A stretch of DNA of 64,000 bases from Streptomyces mirabilis (GTDB taxonomy: Bacteria; Actinomycetota; Actinomycetes; Streptomycetales; Streptomycetaceae): assembly GCF_018310535.1 (NCBI RefSeq), contig NZ_CP074102.1, positions 2,914,001-2,978,000 on the forward strand, read 5' to 3'. Below the pieces are notes generated by a model that was given only the letters and a program-made list of their open reading frames with translations, did not search any database and was not told the DNA's origin. Position 1 is the first letter of the stretch. The number at the start of each line of letters is the position of its first letter. Positions 1-8,992 of this stretch are shown here, in pieces. Made by a program: the position numbers and the translations under genes.

Positions 1-2
1 CC

Positions 3-2552
3 CACGCGGACGGCATGCGCGTGCTGCGGGTCGAGGGCATCGAGTCGGAGATGGAGCTCGCTTTCGGAGGGCTCCATCAGCTCTTCCTGCCGGTGCTCGA
101 TCTACTCGACCGGCTGCCGGGACCGCAGGCCGGAGCTCTGCGCGCCGTCTTCGGCCTGAGCGACGAGCCCGTACGGGACCGACTCACCCTGGGGCTCGCC
201 ACGCTGTCGCTGCTGTCCGAGGCGGCCACGGACGACCCCCTGCTGTGCCTGGTCGACGACCTGCAATGGCTCGACCGGCCGTCCGGGGACGCGCTGACCT
301 TTGCCGCCCGGCGGCTGCGGGACGAAGGCATCGTCATGCTCTTCGCCACCCGCGGCACCTCGCCGGAGAGCGGATCGAAGGCGCTGCCGCGCGTACACGT
401 CACCGGCATAGACCGGCGGTCGGCCGTGGCGCTGCTGCCCGGCCTCGCTCCCCCGGTCGCCGAGCACATCCTCGACCAGGCGCAGGGAAACCCGCTGGCG
501 CTGCGGGAGTTGGCCGCCGCACTGACCCCGGCGCAACGCGCCGGACAGCTGGGGCCGCTGGCGCCGGCCGAGGCGCGGCCCGAGCTGCCCCATCAGCTCC
601 AGGACGCGTTCGCGCAGCAGATCCGCCGCCTTCCCGACGCGACCCAGCGCACTCTCGCGGTGGCCGCGGCCGACGACACCGGGGACCTTCCCACCGTGCT
701 GGCAGCCGCGGGCCGACTCGACGGGGAGGTCAGGGATCTAGAGCCCGCCGAGCGGGCCGGACTGGTCTTCGTCTCCGCGCAGAAACTGCGTTTCCGGCAC
801 CCCCTCATCCGGTTCGCCGCCTACCAACAGGCCCCGCTGGCCTGGCGGATCGCGGCGCACCGGGCGTTGGCGGCGGACCTGGACGGTGCCCAGCACGCGC
901 ACCGGCGCGCCTGGCACCTGGCCGCCGCGACGACCGGCCCGGACGAAGAGGTCGCCGCGGAGTTGGAACGGGTCGCCGAGTGGGCCGGAACCAGGCAGGC
1001 GATGGCGTCCGCGTCCGCGGCGTACGAGCGAGCCGCCCGCCTGACCGCCGATCCGCACCGGCACGCCCGCCGGCTGATCACCGCCGCGCAGAAGGCGAGC
1101 GAGGCCGGCCAGGACGAACGGTGCCGCGCTCTCACCGACCAGGTGCCACTGCCGTTGCGGGACCCAGGGATGGCGGCGGACTTCGCCCGCGTACGCTCCG
1201 TGGTCGAGCTCGGCTACGGCAGCCCCCGCCGGGCCGCCCGCATCCTGGCCGACTGCGCGGACACGATCTCGGCCGACCGCCCCGACAAGCTCGCGCCGCT
1301 GCTGACCGACGCCATCCACGCGGCCCTCTGCGCGGGCGACGCACCCCTCATGGTGGAGATCGGCGTCCGCACACCCCATCTGCCGATCCTGGCCGTGCCC
1401 GCCCGCCTCCTGGCGGGCGACCTGCCCGGCGCGCGCCGGGCCCTGGACACTCTCGTACGGGCCGGACGCCTCGCTGACGTCGGGCTCATGGACCAGTTGG
1501 TGACCGCGATCTACTGCCACCTGATCGCCGATCACGCGACCGCGCACAAACTGGCCGCCGCGGCGGTCGCCCACTGCCGCGAGCAGGGTATCGGTGGATG
1601 GCTGCCCACCACGCTGCATCTGCGCGCCCAGGTGGAGCTGGCGCTCGGCCGGCTCGACGACGCGCACGCACACGCCACCGAAGCGCTCCGGCTGGCCGAC
1701 GGCTACGACCTGGACCACCGAGCAGCCCATCTGCGCGCCCTGTTGGCGGTGCTGGCCGCCACCCAAGGGGAGGAGGCGCAGACCCGGAAAATGGCCGAAC
1801 AGGCACTGGAGTACACCCGCCCGCGCGAGGTCGGACGGGGCGCGGCGGAGGCGCTGTGGGCGCTGGGGCTGCTCGACCTCGCCCTCGGGCGGGCGCAGGA
1901 CGCGCTGCGCCACCTGGAGGCCGCCCGGCAGGCGGCGGGCCACCCCTTCCTGGCCCGGCACCTGTTGCCGGATCTGATCGAGGCGGCCGTGCGCGCCGGA
2001 CATCCGGAAGGGGCGCGGGCACCCGCGGACCAGCTCATGACATGGGCGGCCGACCTCGGCCAGCTCCACTTCACGGCCCAAGCGCACCGCTGCGCGGCCC
2101 TGACCAGCCCGGACACACAGGCCGAGCAGCACTATCTGGCCGCCTTGGACCTGCACACCGACGGCAATGACTTCGATCGGGCGCGTACCCAACTCCTCTA
2201 CGGCGAATGGCTGCGCCGCTCGCGCCGCAAAATCGACGCCCGCGACCAACTGCGCACCGCACTGAAAATCTTCGATCAGCTGAACGCCCGACCCTGGGCC
2301 AACCGCGCTCGCACGGAACTCCAGGCAGCCGGCGAAACCCACGACCCGTCCGACGCCACCGACTCCCCCCTGACCCGCCTGAGCGCCCAGGAGCGCGAAG
2401 TCGTCCGCCTCGCGGCCACCGGCGCCACCAACCGCGAAATCGCCACGCACCTGTTCCTGAGCCCACGCACCGTCGGCCACCACCTCTACCGCGCGTTCCC
2501 CAAGCTCGGCATCAGCTCCCGAACAGAACTCGCCGACCTGCTCACGCCCTGA
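3..2552 (+). CDS. LAL-type LuxR family transcriptional regulator, 5' end outside window
   Basis: This is a large ATP-dependent regulator of the LAL group. The C-terminal ~55 residues form a LuxR/GerE helix-turn-helix (SAQEREVVRLAATGATNREI, then SPRTVGHHLYRAFPKLG). Near the left edge the frame shows a typical STAND ATPase stretch (VEGIESEMELAFGGLHQLF) and a Walker B-like LVDDLQWLD at about nt 250-280. The middle is a helical, TPR-like tetratricopeptide region. The Walker A loop that should precede these motifs is missing because the open frame runs off the left edge; the ATG at nt 15 is therefore unlikely to be the real start. A small GC hairpin (GCCC-TGAC-GGGC) sits on the stop codon. Many such regulators sit beside secondary-metabolite or degradative genes, but its target cannot be told from this window. 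Confidence 0.9.
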   Translation, partial: HADGMRVLRVEGIESEMELAFGGLHQLFLPVLDLLDRLPGPQAGALRAVFGLSDEPVRDRLTLGLATLSLLSEAATDDPLLCLVDDLQWLDRPSGDALTFAARRLRDEGIVMLFATRGTSPESGSKALPRVHVTGIDRRSAVALLPGLAPPVAEHILDQAQGNPLALRELAAALTPAQRAGQLGPLAPAEARPELPHQLQDAFAQQIRRLPDATQRTLAVAAADDTGDLPTVLAAAGRLDGEVRDLEPAERAGLVFVSAQKLRFRHPLIRFAAYQQAPLAWRIAAHRALAADLDGAQHAHRRAWHLAAATTGPDEEVAAELERVAEWAGTRQAMASASAAYERAARLTADPHRHARRLITAAQKASEAGQDERCRALTDQVPLPLRDPGMAADFARVRSVVELGYGSPRRAARILADCADTISADRPDKLAPLLTDAIHAALCAGDAPLMVEIGVRTPHLPILAVPARLLAGDLPGARRALDTLVRAGRLADVGLMDQLVTAIYCHLIADHATAHKLAAAAVAHCREQGIGGWLPTTLHLRAQVELALGRLDDAHAHATEALRLADGYDLDHRAAHLRALLAVLAATQGEEAQTRKMAEQALEYTRPREVGRGAAEALWALGLLDLALGRAQDALRHLEAARQAAGHPFLARHLLPDLIEAAVRAGHPEGARAPADQLMTWAADLGQLHFTAQAHRCAALTSPDTQAEQHYLAALDLHTDGNDFDRARTQLLYGEWLRRSRRKIDARDQLRTALKIFDQLNARPWANRARTELQAAGETHDPSDATDSPLTRLSAQEREVVRLAATGATNREIATHLFLSPRTVGHHLYRAFPKLGISSRTELADLLTP

Positions 2553-2690
2553 CGGGCGCAGAAGAACAGGCAGGTCAGGCGCCCTTCCCGACCACAGGCA
2601 CAAGCTGGGCTGAGCCGGGACGCCAGCTGCGACCGAGAGAGACCTACCTGGGCGGTCCTCGCGCCTCACAGGAACGCCTGCCGGCGGCCG

Positions 2691-3218
2691 ATGAGGCGAG
2701 GGAGCCCCGTGGCGGCGCGAGCCATGCCCAGTCCCAACCTGCGCAAGGCCCGGGTCCTCCTTCGGCACTACTGCGAGGAACTGGGCGTGGACTACCTGGA
2801 GACCGGACTGATCGCCTCCTATCGACAGGCACTCACCAGCCTCCATCAGGCAGGAGCGCCTCTCCGGCTCGGTTGGTGCGGAGTCGTGGACGCGCCGTCC
2901 ACGTCCGCCGCGGTGGCCCCCGCGTTCGCCGATGCCGCTCGCCGCGACGGTGAAAGCGGCGACACGGTCGCCGTGCTGCGACAGATGCGGCGCAGGCGCG
3001 GCGAAGCAGAGGAGCTGCTCGAGACCACTCAGGTCCTCCTCGGCCCACAGACGGGATCGTTCACCAGCGAGGTCGGCGCGCTGCTGGAGTATGTCGGCTC
3101 CACCACGCCATGCTCGGCATCGCCCGACTCCACAACCTCAGCCTCGCCAACTGACGGAAACCAAGCTGGTCAACCGACATGGCGTAGATCATTTACGGGA
3201 CAGCCCTCAGCGAGATGA
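2691..3218 (+). pseudogene. Remnant of a fatty acid desaturase C-terminus fused to unrelated sequence
   Basis: Nucleotides 2721-2867 encode the extreme C-terminal segment of an actinobacterial fatty acid desaturase (pattern AMPSPNLRKARVLLRHYCEE, then GVDYLETGLIASYRQAL, then LHQAGAPLR). The histidine-box membrane domain that should precede it is absent: directly upstream is the intergenic region after the LuxR gene. After the desaturase tail the frame runs into unrelated sequence. Part of this (about nt 2955-3095) still looks like an amphipathic protein segment (LRQMRRRRGEAEELLETTQV), but I do not recognise it. I read the stretch as the leftover of a deletion joining the 3' ends of two genes rather than as a working gene. 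Confidence 0.55.
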
Positions 3219-3705
3219 ACGGCGCTTCCGATCCGTACTCAGCCGCGCTCGCCCGCGGCAGCGTCGCCCACATCCGCGTCCCCCCGCCCGGCTCCCGCGA
3301 CTCCCCGAAGCCCCAGTCGCCGTCGCAGGCCCGGCATACGCAGGCCAGGACCCGCAGGGCCGCGCGGCGGCGGGCGTCGCAGGCGGCGGCCAGGCGGGGG
3401 TGGGTGTGGCGTGGGTGACGGTCGTAGACGATCACGCGGAAGGCGTCACCCCGATAGCGGAGCGACAGGTAGAAGTCGGGGGATTCGGTGAACTGACACG
3501 CGGCCGCGTTCAGTTCACCGACCGCCTGGAGTGCCGCGTCCATGATGTCGCGCAGGTCGTGCGCAGCGAGGAACGCGCGCGTGGCCGCTCGCGCGAGCGT
3601 CGGGCTGGCCAGCGCCGCCGGGAGGGTGAGGCTGTACGCGAGGGTTTCGGGGCTGGGCCGGGTGGGGTCGGCGGGGTAGGCGGTCGCGAGGGGGCATGGG
3701 GACAT
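3193..3705 (-). CDS. RsbW-like ATP-binding regulatory protein (HATPase fold)
   Basis: A 170-residue protein of the small cytoplasmic HATPase/anti-sigma kinase type common in Streptomyces next to XRE/DUF397 pairs. The ATG at 3705 is chosen because AGGAGG lies about 5 nt upstream and family members begin close to this point; a longer frame reaches 3771. An N-box-like helix (DIMDAALQAVGELNAAACQF) is seen mid-protein, a G1-like strand (FRVIVYDRHP) follows, and a C-terminal G2-like segment (GDWGFGESREPGGGTRMWAT) matches the family layout. The N-box lacks the usual ELVTNA wording, so ATP binding is likely but phosphotransfer is not assured. It is divergent from the XRE gene at 3912, and the pair is probably one regulatory module. 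Confidence 0.75.
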   Translation of the reverse strand: MSPCPLATAYPADPTRPSPETLAYSLTLPAALASPTLARAATRAFLAAHDLRDIMDAALQAVGELNAAACQFTESPDFYLSLRYRGDAFRVIVYDRHPRHTHPRLAAACDARRRAALRVLACVCRACDGDWGFGESREPGGGTRMWATLPRASAAEYGSEAPFISLRAVP

Positions 3706-3911
3706 CGGTCCTCCTGAGGGGGGAGGGCAGCGGTGGCTTGTCGCGGGCAGGGGCCTGCGATGCACTTCCAACTGCCGTCAGTAGCAGGTGCGTTACTCAA
3801 CGTAGAGCGAGTGATGGTTACATTGCCACCTCAATAGAGAAATTGACCCATACGTGGTCCATCGACGGCCAGTAACGGCAGACTGCTGCCGAGCCGCGCG
3901 AGAGGGAGGCC

Positions 3912-4763
3912 ATGCCACCGAGGACGACACCCACGGAGCGTCAGAAGCGTCTGGGCGCCGAGCTGCGCAAGATGCGGACGGCGGCGGGAATGACCGCAGA
4001 CCATGCCGCCGGGCTGCTCGGTCTCGACCGGGCGAAGATCTCCAACGTAGAGACGGGCATCCGTACCATCAGCCCAGAGCGGCTGCGCACCCTCGCCTGC
4101 AACTGCGACTGCTCGGACCCGGCGTACGTGGAGGCGCTGGTGGCCATGGCTCAGCCCAGCGGTCGTGGCTGGTGGGAGCGCTACCGGGGCTCCCTTCCCT
4201 CCAGCCTGCTGGACATCGCGGAGTTGGAGTCATACGCGGTCAGGATGCGCACGGCCCACACCATCCATGTTCCGGGGGTACTGCAGACCAGCGATCACGC
4301 ACTCGAACTCTTCAGGGCCGTACTGCCACCGCTGCCCGAGCGCGAGGTCGCCCTGCGACTCGCCTACCGAGTGGAGCGGCAGCAAGTACTGGAAGGCGAG
4401 AACCCGCCCGAGTACGTCGGCCTGGTGCACGAGGCCGTGCTGCGCATGCAGTTCGGTGGCCGCAAGGTGGCCCGCGCCCAGCTGGAGCACCTGCTCAGTC
4501 TGTCGGAGCGCCCACCGATCCGTGTCCTGGTCATCCCCTTCGCCGCAGGGACGTTCCCCGGCGCCGGCAACACGGTCAACTACCTGGAAGCGTCCGTGCC
4601 GCAGCTCGACACCGTCCAGGTCGACAACTCACACGGCCCGGAATTCCTCGGCGGTGCCGCGCAGTTGGCCAAGTACCGTGCGCACTTGGACTGGATGGAA
4701 CGCATGGCCCTCTCCCCAGAGGCATCACGAGACTTCATCCGCGACATCGCCAACAGTCTGTGA
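3912..4763 (+). CDS. XRE family regulator with DUF5753 sensor domain (WhiJ-like)
   Basis: A 283-residue DNA-binding protein. Residues about 10-70 form a Cro/C1-type helix-turn-helix (RLGAELRKMRTAAGMTADHA, then LGLDRAKISNVETGIRTIS). The rest is the DUF5753 domain, recognisable by GWWERYRGSLPSSL, the VPGVLQT motif, and the RVLVIPF strand. A GAGGGAGG ribosome site precedes the ATG. This architecture followed by a small DUF397 protein is the paralogous WhiJ-like arrangement that is amplified in Streptomyces and linked to control of differentiation. The downstream DUF397 gene starts 11 nt after this stop, so co-transcription is expected. The divergent RsbW-like gene probably belongs to the same module. 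Confidence 0.9.
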   Translation: MPPRTTPTERQKRLGAELRKMRTAAGMTADHAAGLLGLDRAKISNVETGIRTISPERLRTLACNCDCSDPAYVEALVAMAQPSGRGWWERYRGSLPSSLLDIAELESYAVRMRTAHTIHVPGVLQTSDHALELFRAVLPPLPEREVALRLAYRVERQQVLEGENPPEYVGLVHEAVLRMQFGGRKVARAQLEHLLSLSERPPIRVLVIPFAAGTFPGAGNTVNYLEASVPQLDTVQVDNSHGPEFLGGAAQLAKYRAHLDWMERMALSPEASRDFIRDIANSL

Positions 4764-4774
4764 GGAGACGCCCG

Positions 4775-4966
4775 ATGGACAACATCACCTGGGAGGACGC
4801 GTTCTGCGGCGAAGGAGCCAGCTGCTTCCGCCTCGGCACCGACCCCGACGGCAACGCCTACATCGCCATAGCCGGCGCCGAAGACCACTACCTCACCGAC
4901 ACCCGCGAAGCGCTCCGCACCATGATCCTCGACATCAAGGCGGGCAGGGCCGACCACCTCCTCTGA
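4775..4966 (+). CDS. DUF397 small acidic protein
   Basis: A 63-residue protein of the DUF397 family, the usual partner of XRE/DUF5753 regulators. The N-terminus (NITWEDAFCGEGASCFRL) corresponds to the conserved W-x-K/D-S-x-x-S/C region, and the middle strand (GNAYIAIAGAEDHYL) to the conserved D-S-K/T-D strand. GAGGAGACGCCCG before the ATG provides a ribosome site that overlaps the previous stop. By family precedent it is expected to modulate the DNA-binding partner; no enzymatic motif is visible. Confidence 0.88.
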   Translation: MDNITWEDAFCGEGASCFRLGTDPDGNAYIAIAGAEDHYLTDTREALRTMILDIKAGRADHLL

Positions 4967-4978
4967 GCCGCCGGACGG

Positions 4979-5347
4979 CTACCCCAACGGCCGGTAGTAC
5001 CCCAGCACCCACGCCAACTGTGCGAACCACCCCCGCAACAACTCCCGCGGCTTCGCGGTCACCACGCACTCGTAGACCCTGCCGTCCAGGTGGACCACGG
5101 CGACCATCAGGGCCTTGCCGTTGGGGCTCGCCTTGTAGTGGACGCTGCGGATCTCGACCCAGGGGAAGTCGACCGTGATGTCGTACATCTCGAAGGCCAC
5201 ACCCGACGCGTCGACAACGACCGAGTTGTGCTTGTCGACCGCCAGGAACTCCGGTCCGGGCGCCGAGGGCTGGGGTGGCCCTGGGGCGTACTGCGGCGGG
5301 GGCGGGCCGAAGCCCGGTGGGGTGGAAGCGGGCGGCTGGTCTGTCAC
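4979..5347 (-). CDS. Hypothetical protein, proline-rich N-terminus and PH-like beta domain
   Basis: A 122-residue protein of unassigned function. Residues 1-32 are low complexity, rich in Pro, Gly and Gln. Residues about 33-110 alternate hydrophobic and polar residues in a pattern that suggests a small PH-like beta barrel (FLAVDKHNSVVVDASGVAFE, then WVEIRSVHYKAS, then LMVAVVHLDGRVYECVV), ending in an amphipathic helix with several tryptophans. No signal peptide or membrane helix is seen. It is convergent with the DUF397 gene, 12 bp away. The acidic protein at 8984-9616 has a similar strand order, so both may carry the same fold. Confidence 0.6.
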   Translation of the reverse strand: MTDQPPASTPPGFGPPPPQYAPGPPQPSAPGPEFLAVDKHNSVVVDASGVAFEMYDITVDFPWVEIRSVHYKASPNGKALMVAVVHLDGRVYECVVTAKPRELLRGWFAQLAWVLGYYRPLG

Positions 5348-5496
5348 TCCGGCAACCTACCCGGCGTACGCGGATCCCCTACGTGGAGGGCTCCCTGTAG
5401 GCCCCCTCTGAACCTTCTTTCCGTCCCCTGAAACATTTCCGGGGGGCCGGCGCATCAAGGGAGTGAAGGCCGCGATACCAAAGACACGGGGGCGGG

Positions 5497-6012
5497 ATGA
5501 GACAGGTCCGGGGGGACGAGTACGCCGAGTTCGCGGCGGCGCGGGCCGGGCATCTCTACCGTTCCGCCTGTCTGCTCACCGGCGGGGACACCCATCTCGC
5601 CGAGGATCTGGTGCAGGAGACCCTCGGTCGCCTGTACGTCCGCTGGTACCGGGTCTCCCGCGTCGACAACCCCGCCGGGTACGCCCAGACCGTCCTCACC
5701 CGTACGTTCCTCGCCCACCAGCGGCGCCGCAGCAGCCGGGAACGCGCCACGGACGAGTTCCCCGACCTTCCCGACCCGCGCGCGGCCGACACCGACACAC
5801 CCCTTCGGCTGACCCTGGTCGAGGCACTCGGCCGGCTGTCCGCCAAGGACCGGGCCGTGGTCGTGCTGCGCTACTGGGAGGACCGCAGCGTCGAGGAGAC
5901 CGCCGAGGCCATGAACGTCAGCTCGGCCGCCGTACGCACCCGCTGCACCCGCGCGCTCGCCCGGCTGCGGCTGCTGCTCGGGGACACCCTCGGCGAGCAC
6001 GCCAGATCCTGA
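5497..6012 (+). CDS. SigE-family ECF RNA polymerase sigma factor
   Basis: A 171-residue extracytoplasmic-function sigma factor. Region 2 lies at about residues 10-75 (FAAARAGHLYRSACLLTGGD, then AEDLVQETLGRLYVRW) and region 4 at about 105-165 (ALGRLSAKDRAVVVLRYWED, then SVEETAEAMNVSSAAVRTRC). The two are joined by a linker rich in Asp and Pro. It directs core polymerase to a small stress or envelope regulon. The membrane protein 82 bp downstream, in the same direction, occupies the position of an anti-sigma factor in this family. The 150-bp upstream gap may hold an autoregulated promoter, but I could not assign boxes with confidence. Confidence 0.92.
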   Translation: MRQVRGDEYAEFAAARAGHLYRSACLLTGGDTHLAEDLVQETLGRLYVRWYRVSRVDNPAGYAQTVLTRTFLAHQRRRSSRERATDEFPDLPDPRAADTDTPLRLTLVEALGRLSAKDRAVVVLRYWEDRSVEETAEAMNVSSAAVRTRCTRALARLRLLLGDTLGEHARS

Positions 6013-6094
6013 CCCCGGCCCGGCGCCGGCGCCGACGACCTTACAGACCGCTCCGACAGACAGCACTTACGGAGAGCAGAGAGGGTGATTCGCC

Positions 6095-7384
6095 ATGCCC
6101 GTTGACGACCGCGACCACGATCGATACCACGACCACCACCGAGGACACGACCACGAGGACCGTTTCGAGGAACGGCTCGGCGAGGCCCTGCACCACGCGG
6201 GCGGGGCCTACGAGACCGACCGGCGTGCCCTGGTCGCGGCCGGCGAGGCGCGCGGCCACAGGTTGCTGCTGCGGCGCAGGGCCGCCGTCGTGGGGGGCGT
6301 GGCCTCGGTCGCGCTCGTGGGTCTCGGCGGGGCACTCCTCGTCCCCGGGGGCGACGACGGGCGGCAGTCCGTGGCCACCGGCGCGAAGACCCCCGTCGCC
6401 TCGGCCGCCCCCAAGGTGTCGTACACCGGCGACGAACTGATCGGCATCCTCAAGAAGTTGCTCCCTCGGGGCAAGTTCGGCACGGCGGAGGCACGCGGCA
6501 CGGACGAGAAGCTGCCGCCGTACGCGCAGGTCGTCCACAACGACGGCAAGGGCGAGGCGGCCATCGCCGTCGGCTTCAACCGGGTCCTGCCGGGCACCGA
6601 GCAGGCCCGCCAGACCGTCGAGTGCCCGGACAAGGTCCTGACGCGGTACGACAGCTGCGCCGTGACCAGGCTGCCCGACGGCTCGGCGCTCAAGGTCTTC
6701 CAGGGGTACGAGTACCCGGACCGCCGCGCGGACACGAAGCTGTGGACGGCGGACCTCGTCACCCCCAAGGGTCAGCACGTCAGCGTGAGCGAATGGAACG
6801 CCGCGGCCGAGAAGGGCGCGCCGGTCAGCAGGGCCGAACCACCCCTTTCCCCGGCGCGGTTGAAGACTCTCGCCACGGCCGGCGTGTGGCTGGGCGTCGT
6901 CGACGCGATCCCGGTGGATCCCAAGGCCCCGACGGCGGCTGCGACACAGCCCTCCGGCGTCAGCGGCCGCGCGATCGGTTCGACGCTCGTCTCGCTGCTT
7001 CCCAAGGGCGTCAAGGTGGTCGCCAAGAGCGGCCCGGACAGCGGGTACGGCTATGTCGTCGTCGACGACGGCAAGGGCAGGAGCCTGGTCCAGATCAACG
7101 TGCAGCCGAACATGTCGGCCGTCGAGCACCAGCTCTTCGGGGCGGACGCCGAGAAGCTGGCCGACGGCACGAAGGTCGTCACGCACGAGGAGCCGGGCGA
7201 GAAGGGCGGCGCCGGCGTCGTCATGTGGACCGCCGACACCATCAGGACCGACGGGTTCCGTGTGGTGGTCAGTGCCTTCAACTCCGGCAGCCAGGAGACC
7301 GCCGCGACGCGCACCGCCCCCGCCCTCACGACGAAGCAGCTCCGGGCGATCGCCCTCAGTGCGAAGTGGCGCGGTCTGGGCTGA
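6095..7384 (+). CDS. His-rich single-pass membrane protein, putative anti-sigma partner
   Basis: A 429-residue protein. The first 25 residues are unusually rich in His and Asp (DDRDHDRYHDHHRGHDHED). A single membrane helix follows at about residues 66-88 (AVVGGVASVALVGLGGALLV), leaving a long exported part. The exported part holds two related units: an ALLV-proximal one ending LSPARLKTLATAGVW and a second ending LTTKQLRAIALSAKW, each with a strand around VVHNDGKGEAAIAVGF or VVVDDGKGRSLVQINV. A GAGAGGGTG ribosome site precedes the ATG. Because it follows the sigma gene directly, it is likely its regulator, but no canonical zinc anti-sigma (HxxxCxxC) motif is present, so the role is inferred from position. 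Confidence 0.65.
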   Translation: MPVDDRDHDRYHDHHRGHDHEDRFEERLGEALHHAGGAYETDRRALVAAGEARGHRLLLRRRAAVVGGVASVALVGLGGALLVPGGDDGRQSVATGAKTPVASAAPKVSYTGDELIGILKKLLPRGKFGTAEARGTDEKLPPYAQVVHNDGKGEAAIAVGFNRVLPGTEQARQTVECPDKVLTRYDSCAVTRLPDGSALKVFQGYEYPDRRADTKLWTADLVTPKGQHVSVSEWNAAAEKGAPVSRAEPPLSPARLKTLATAGVWLGVVDAIPVDPKAPTAAATQPSGVSGRAIGSTLVSLLPKGVKVVAKSGPDSGYGYVVVDDGKGRSLVQINVQPNMSAVEHQLFGADAEKLADGTKVVTHEEPGEKGGAGVVMWTADTIRTDGFRVVVSAFNSGSQETAATRTAPALTTKQLRAIALSAKWRGLG

Positions 7385-7576
7385 GTTCCCTCGCCGCTCT
7401 CACGCGTCGGGCCCCGTCGGGCAGACCTGTCGGCGGGGTCCGACGCATGACCGGTTTCCGCCACCGGCTCTTTGTCGTCTCTTGACCTGCCCATGCCAAG
7501 CACTCACCATGAGCGCCACACCCGCACTCCGTACGTCGCACTGATTCCACCCCCCACACTCCGCCAAGGAGAATTC

Positions 7577-8914
7577 ATGCGACTTCACAGACGCGGCAGG
7601 CGCACCGTCACCCTCGCGACCCTGCTCGCGCTCGCCCTCGCCGCCCCGATCACCGCCACCGCCACCCACGCCACGGCGACGGGAGCGAAGGCCCCCGCAC
7701 CCTCGGCCGACGACATCCGTCAGTACGAGATCCACCAGAGCACCACCCCGGTGACCCGCACCGCCATCCAGCAGACCGGCGTCACCGTGGACGAGGCCGA
7801 CGAGGAGACCGTCGTCGTCTCGGGCCGCGCCGACCAGGTCGCGAAACTGCGCCGACTCGGCTACGAGGTCTCGCTGTTGGGGTCCGCGCCGAACCGGTCG
7901 AGCGGCGCCGGCGACGTCCGCCTCCTCGACTTCCCCTCGGCCGACTCGAAGTACCACAACTACGCCGAGATGAACACGGAGATCGACCAGCGGCTCGCGG
8001 CCTACCCGAGCATCATGAGCAAGCGGGTGATCGGGAAGTCGTACCAGGGCCGGGACATCGTCGCCATCAAGGTCAGCGACAACGTGGCCACCGACGAGAA
8101 CGAGCCCGAGGTCCTCCTCACCTTCCACCAGCACGCCCGAGAGCACCTGACCGTCGAGATGGCGCTGTATCTGCTGCGCGAGCTCGGGGCCGGGTACGGC
8201 AGCGACTCCCGGGTCACCGACATGGTGAACAACCGCGAGATCTGGATCGTCCCCGACCTCAACCCGGACGGCGGCGAGTACGACATCGCGACCGGCTCCT
8301 ACCGCTCGTGGCGCAAGAACCGCCAGCCCAACTCCGGTTCCTCGTACGTCGGTACGGATCTCAACCGCAACTGGAACTACAAGTGGGGCTGCTGCGGCGG
8401 CTCCTCCGGCTCCACGTCCTCCGAGACCTACCGCGGCGCCTCCGCCGAGTCCGCGCCCGAGGTGAAGGTCGTCGCCGACTTCGTGCGGAGCCGGGTCGTC
8501 GGCGGGAAGCAGCAGATCAAGGCCGGGATCGACTTCCACACGTACAGCGAACTCGTGCTGTGGCCCTTCGGGTACACCACCGCCGACACCGCGACCGGCA
8601 TGACAGCGGACGACGCCGCCGCGTTCAAAGCCGTCGGCCAGAAGATGGCGGCCAGCAACGGGTACACCCCCGAGCAGTCCAGCGACCTCTACATCACCGA
8701 CGGGTCGATCGACGACTACCTCTGGGGCAGTCAGAAGATCTTCGACTACACCTTCGAGATGTATCCGACGTCCAGTTCCGGAGGTGGGTTCTACCCGCCC
8801 GACGAGGTCATCGAGCGGGAGACCTCACGGAACCGGGACGCGGTGTTGCAGTTGCTGGAGAACGCGGACTGCATGTACCGGTCGATCGGGAAGGCGACGC
8901 AGTACTGCAGCTAG
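7577..8914 (+). CDS. Secreted M14 zinc carboxypeptidase
   Basis: A 445-residue exported metallocarboxypeptidase that removes C-terminal residues from peptides outside the cell. The ATG at 7577 is chosen because it follows AAGGAG and opens a signal peptide ([20 protein letters not shown]) ending near residue 30. A pro-region runs to about residue 115. The M14 zinc ligands are visible as H186 and E189 in HQHAREH, and H321 in GIDFHTYSE. The catalytic Glu is E394 in YTFEMYP, and the substrate-binding Arg/Asn region is [12 protein letters not shown]. Several cysteines near residues 272-273 and at the C-terminus suggest disulfides. The gene stands alone and ends at a strong bidirectional terminator. 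Confidence 0.95.
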   Translation: MRLHRRGRRTVTLATLLALALAAPITATATHATATGAKAPAPSADDIRQYEIHQSTTPVTRTAIQQTGVTVDEADEETVVVSGRADQVAKLRRLGYEVSLLGSAPNRSSGAGDVRLLDFPSADSKYHNYAEMNTEIDQRLAAYPSIMSKRVIGKSYQGRDIVAIKVSDNVATDENEPEVLLTFHQHAREHLTVEMALYLLRELGAGYGSDSRVTDMVNNREIWIVPDLNPDGGEYDIATGSYRSWRKNRQPNSGSSYVGTDLNRNWNYKWGCCGGSSGSTSSETYRGASAESAPEVKVVADFVRSRVVGGKQQIKAGIDFHTYSELVLWPFGYTTADTATGMTADDAAAFKAVGQKMAASNGYTPEQSSDLYITDGSIDDYLWGSQKIFDYTFEMYPTSSSGGGFYPPDEVIERETSRNRDAVLQLLENADCMYRSIGKATQYCS

Positions 8915-8933
8915 GAGCGGGACAGACCGGTCG

Positions 8934-8992
8934 GTGGGGAACTGCGGGCCGGATGTGGCTGGTCGCGCAGTTCCCCACGCCCCTTACGGGGC
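8934..8992. terminator. Double-hairpin convergent terminator resembling a dispersed Streptomyces repeat
   Basis: The first hairpin has a perfect 13-bp stem (GTGGGGAACTGCG at 8934-8946, complement at 8966-8978) with a 19-nt loop. It is followed at once by a small hairpin (GCCCC at 8979-8983, TTAC loop, GGGGC at 8988-8992). It lies between the convergent carboxypeptidase and acidic-protein genes. The wording of the right arm, a GCAGTTCCCC core followed by a CCCC-loop-GGGG hairpin, is one I know as a frequent intergenic motif in Streptomyces. The stop codon of the minus-strand gene falls in the second loop. Confidence 0.8.

Noticed and set aside
738..2846. A 702-codon minus-strand frame opposite the LuxR regulator
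   Set aside because: The plus strand ends in a clear LuxR HTH; the antisense frame is low complexity.
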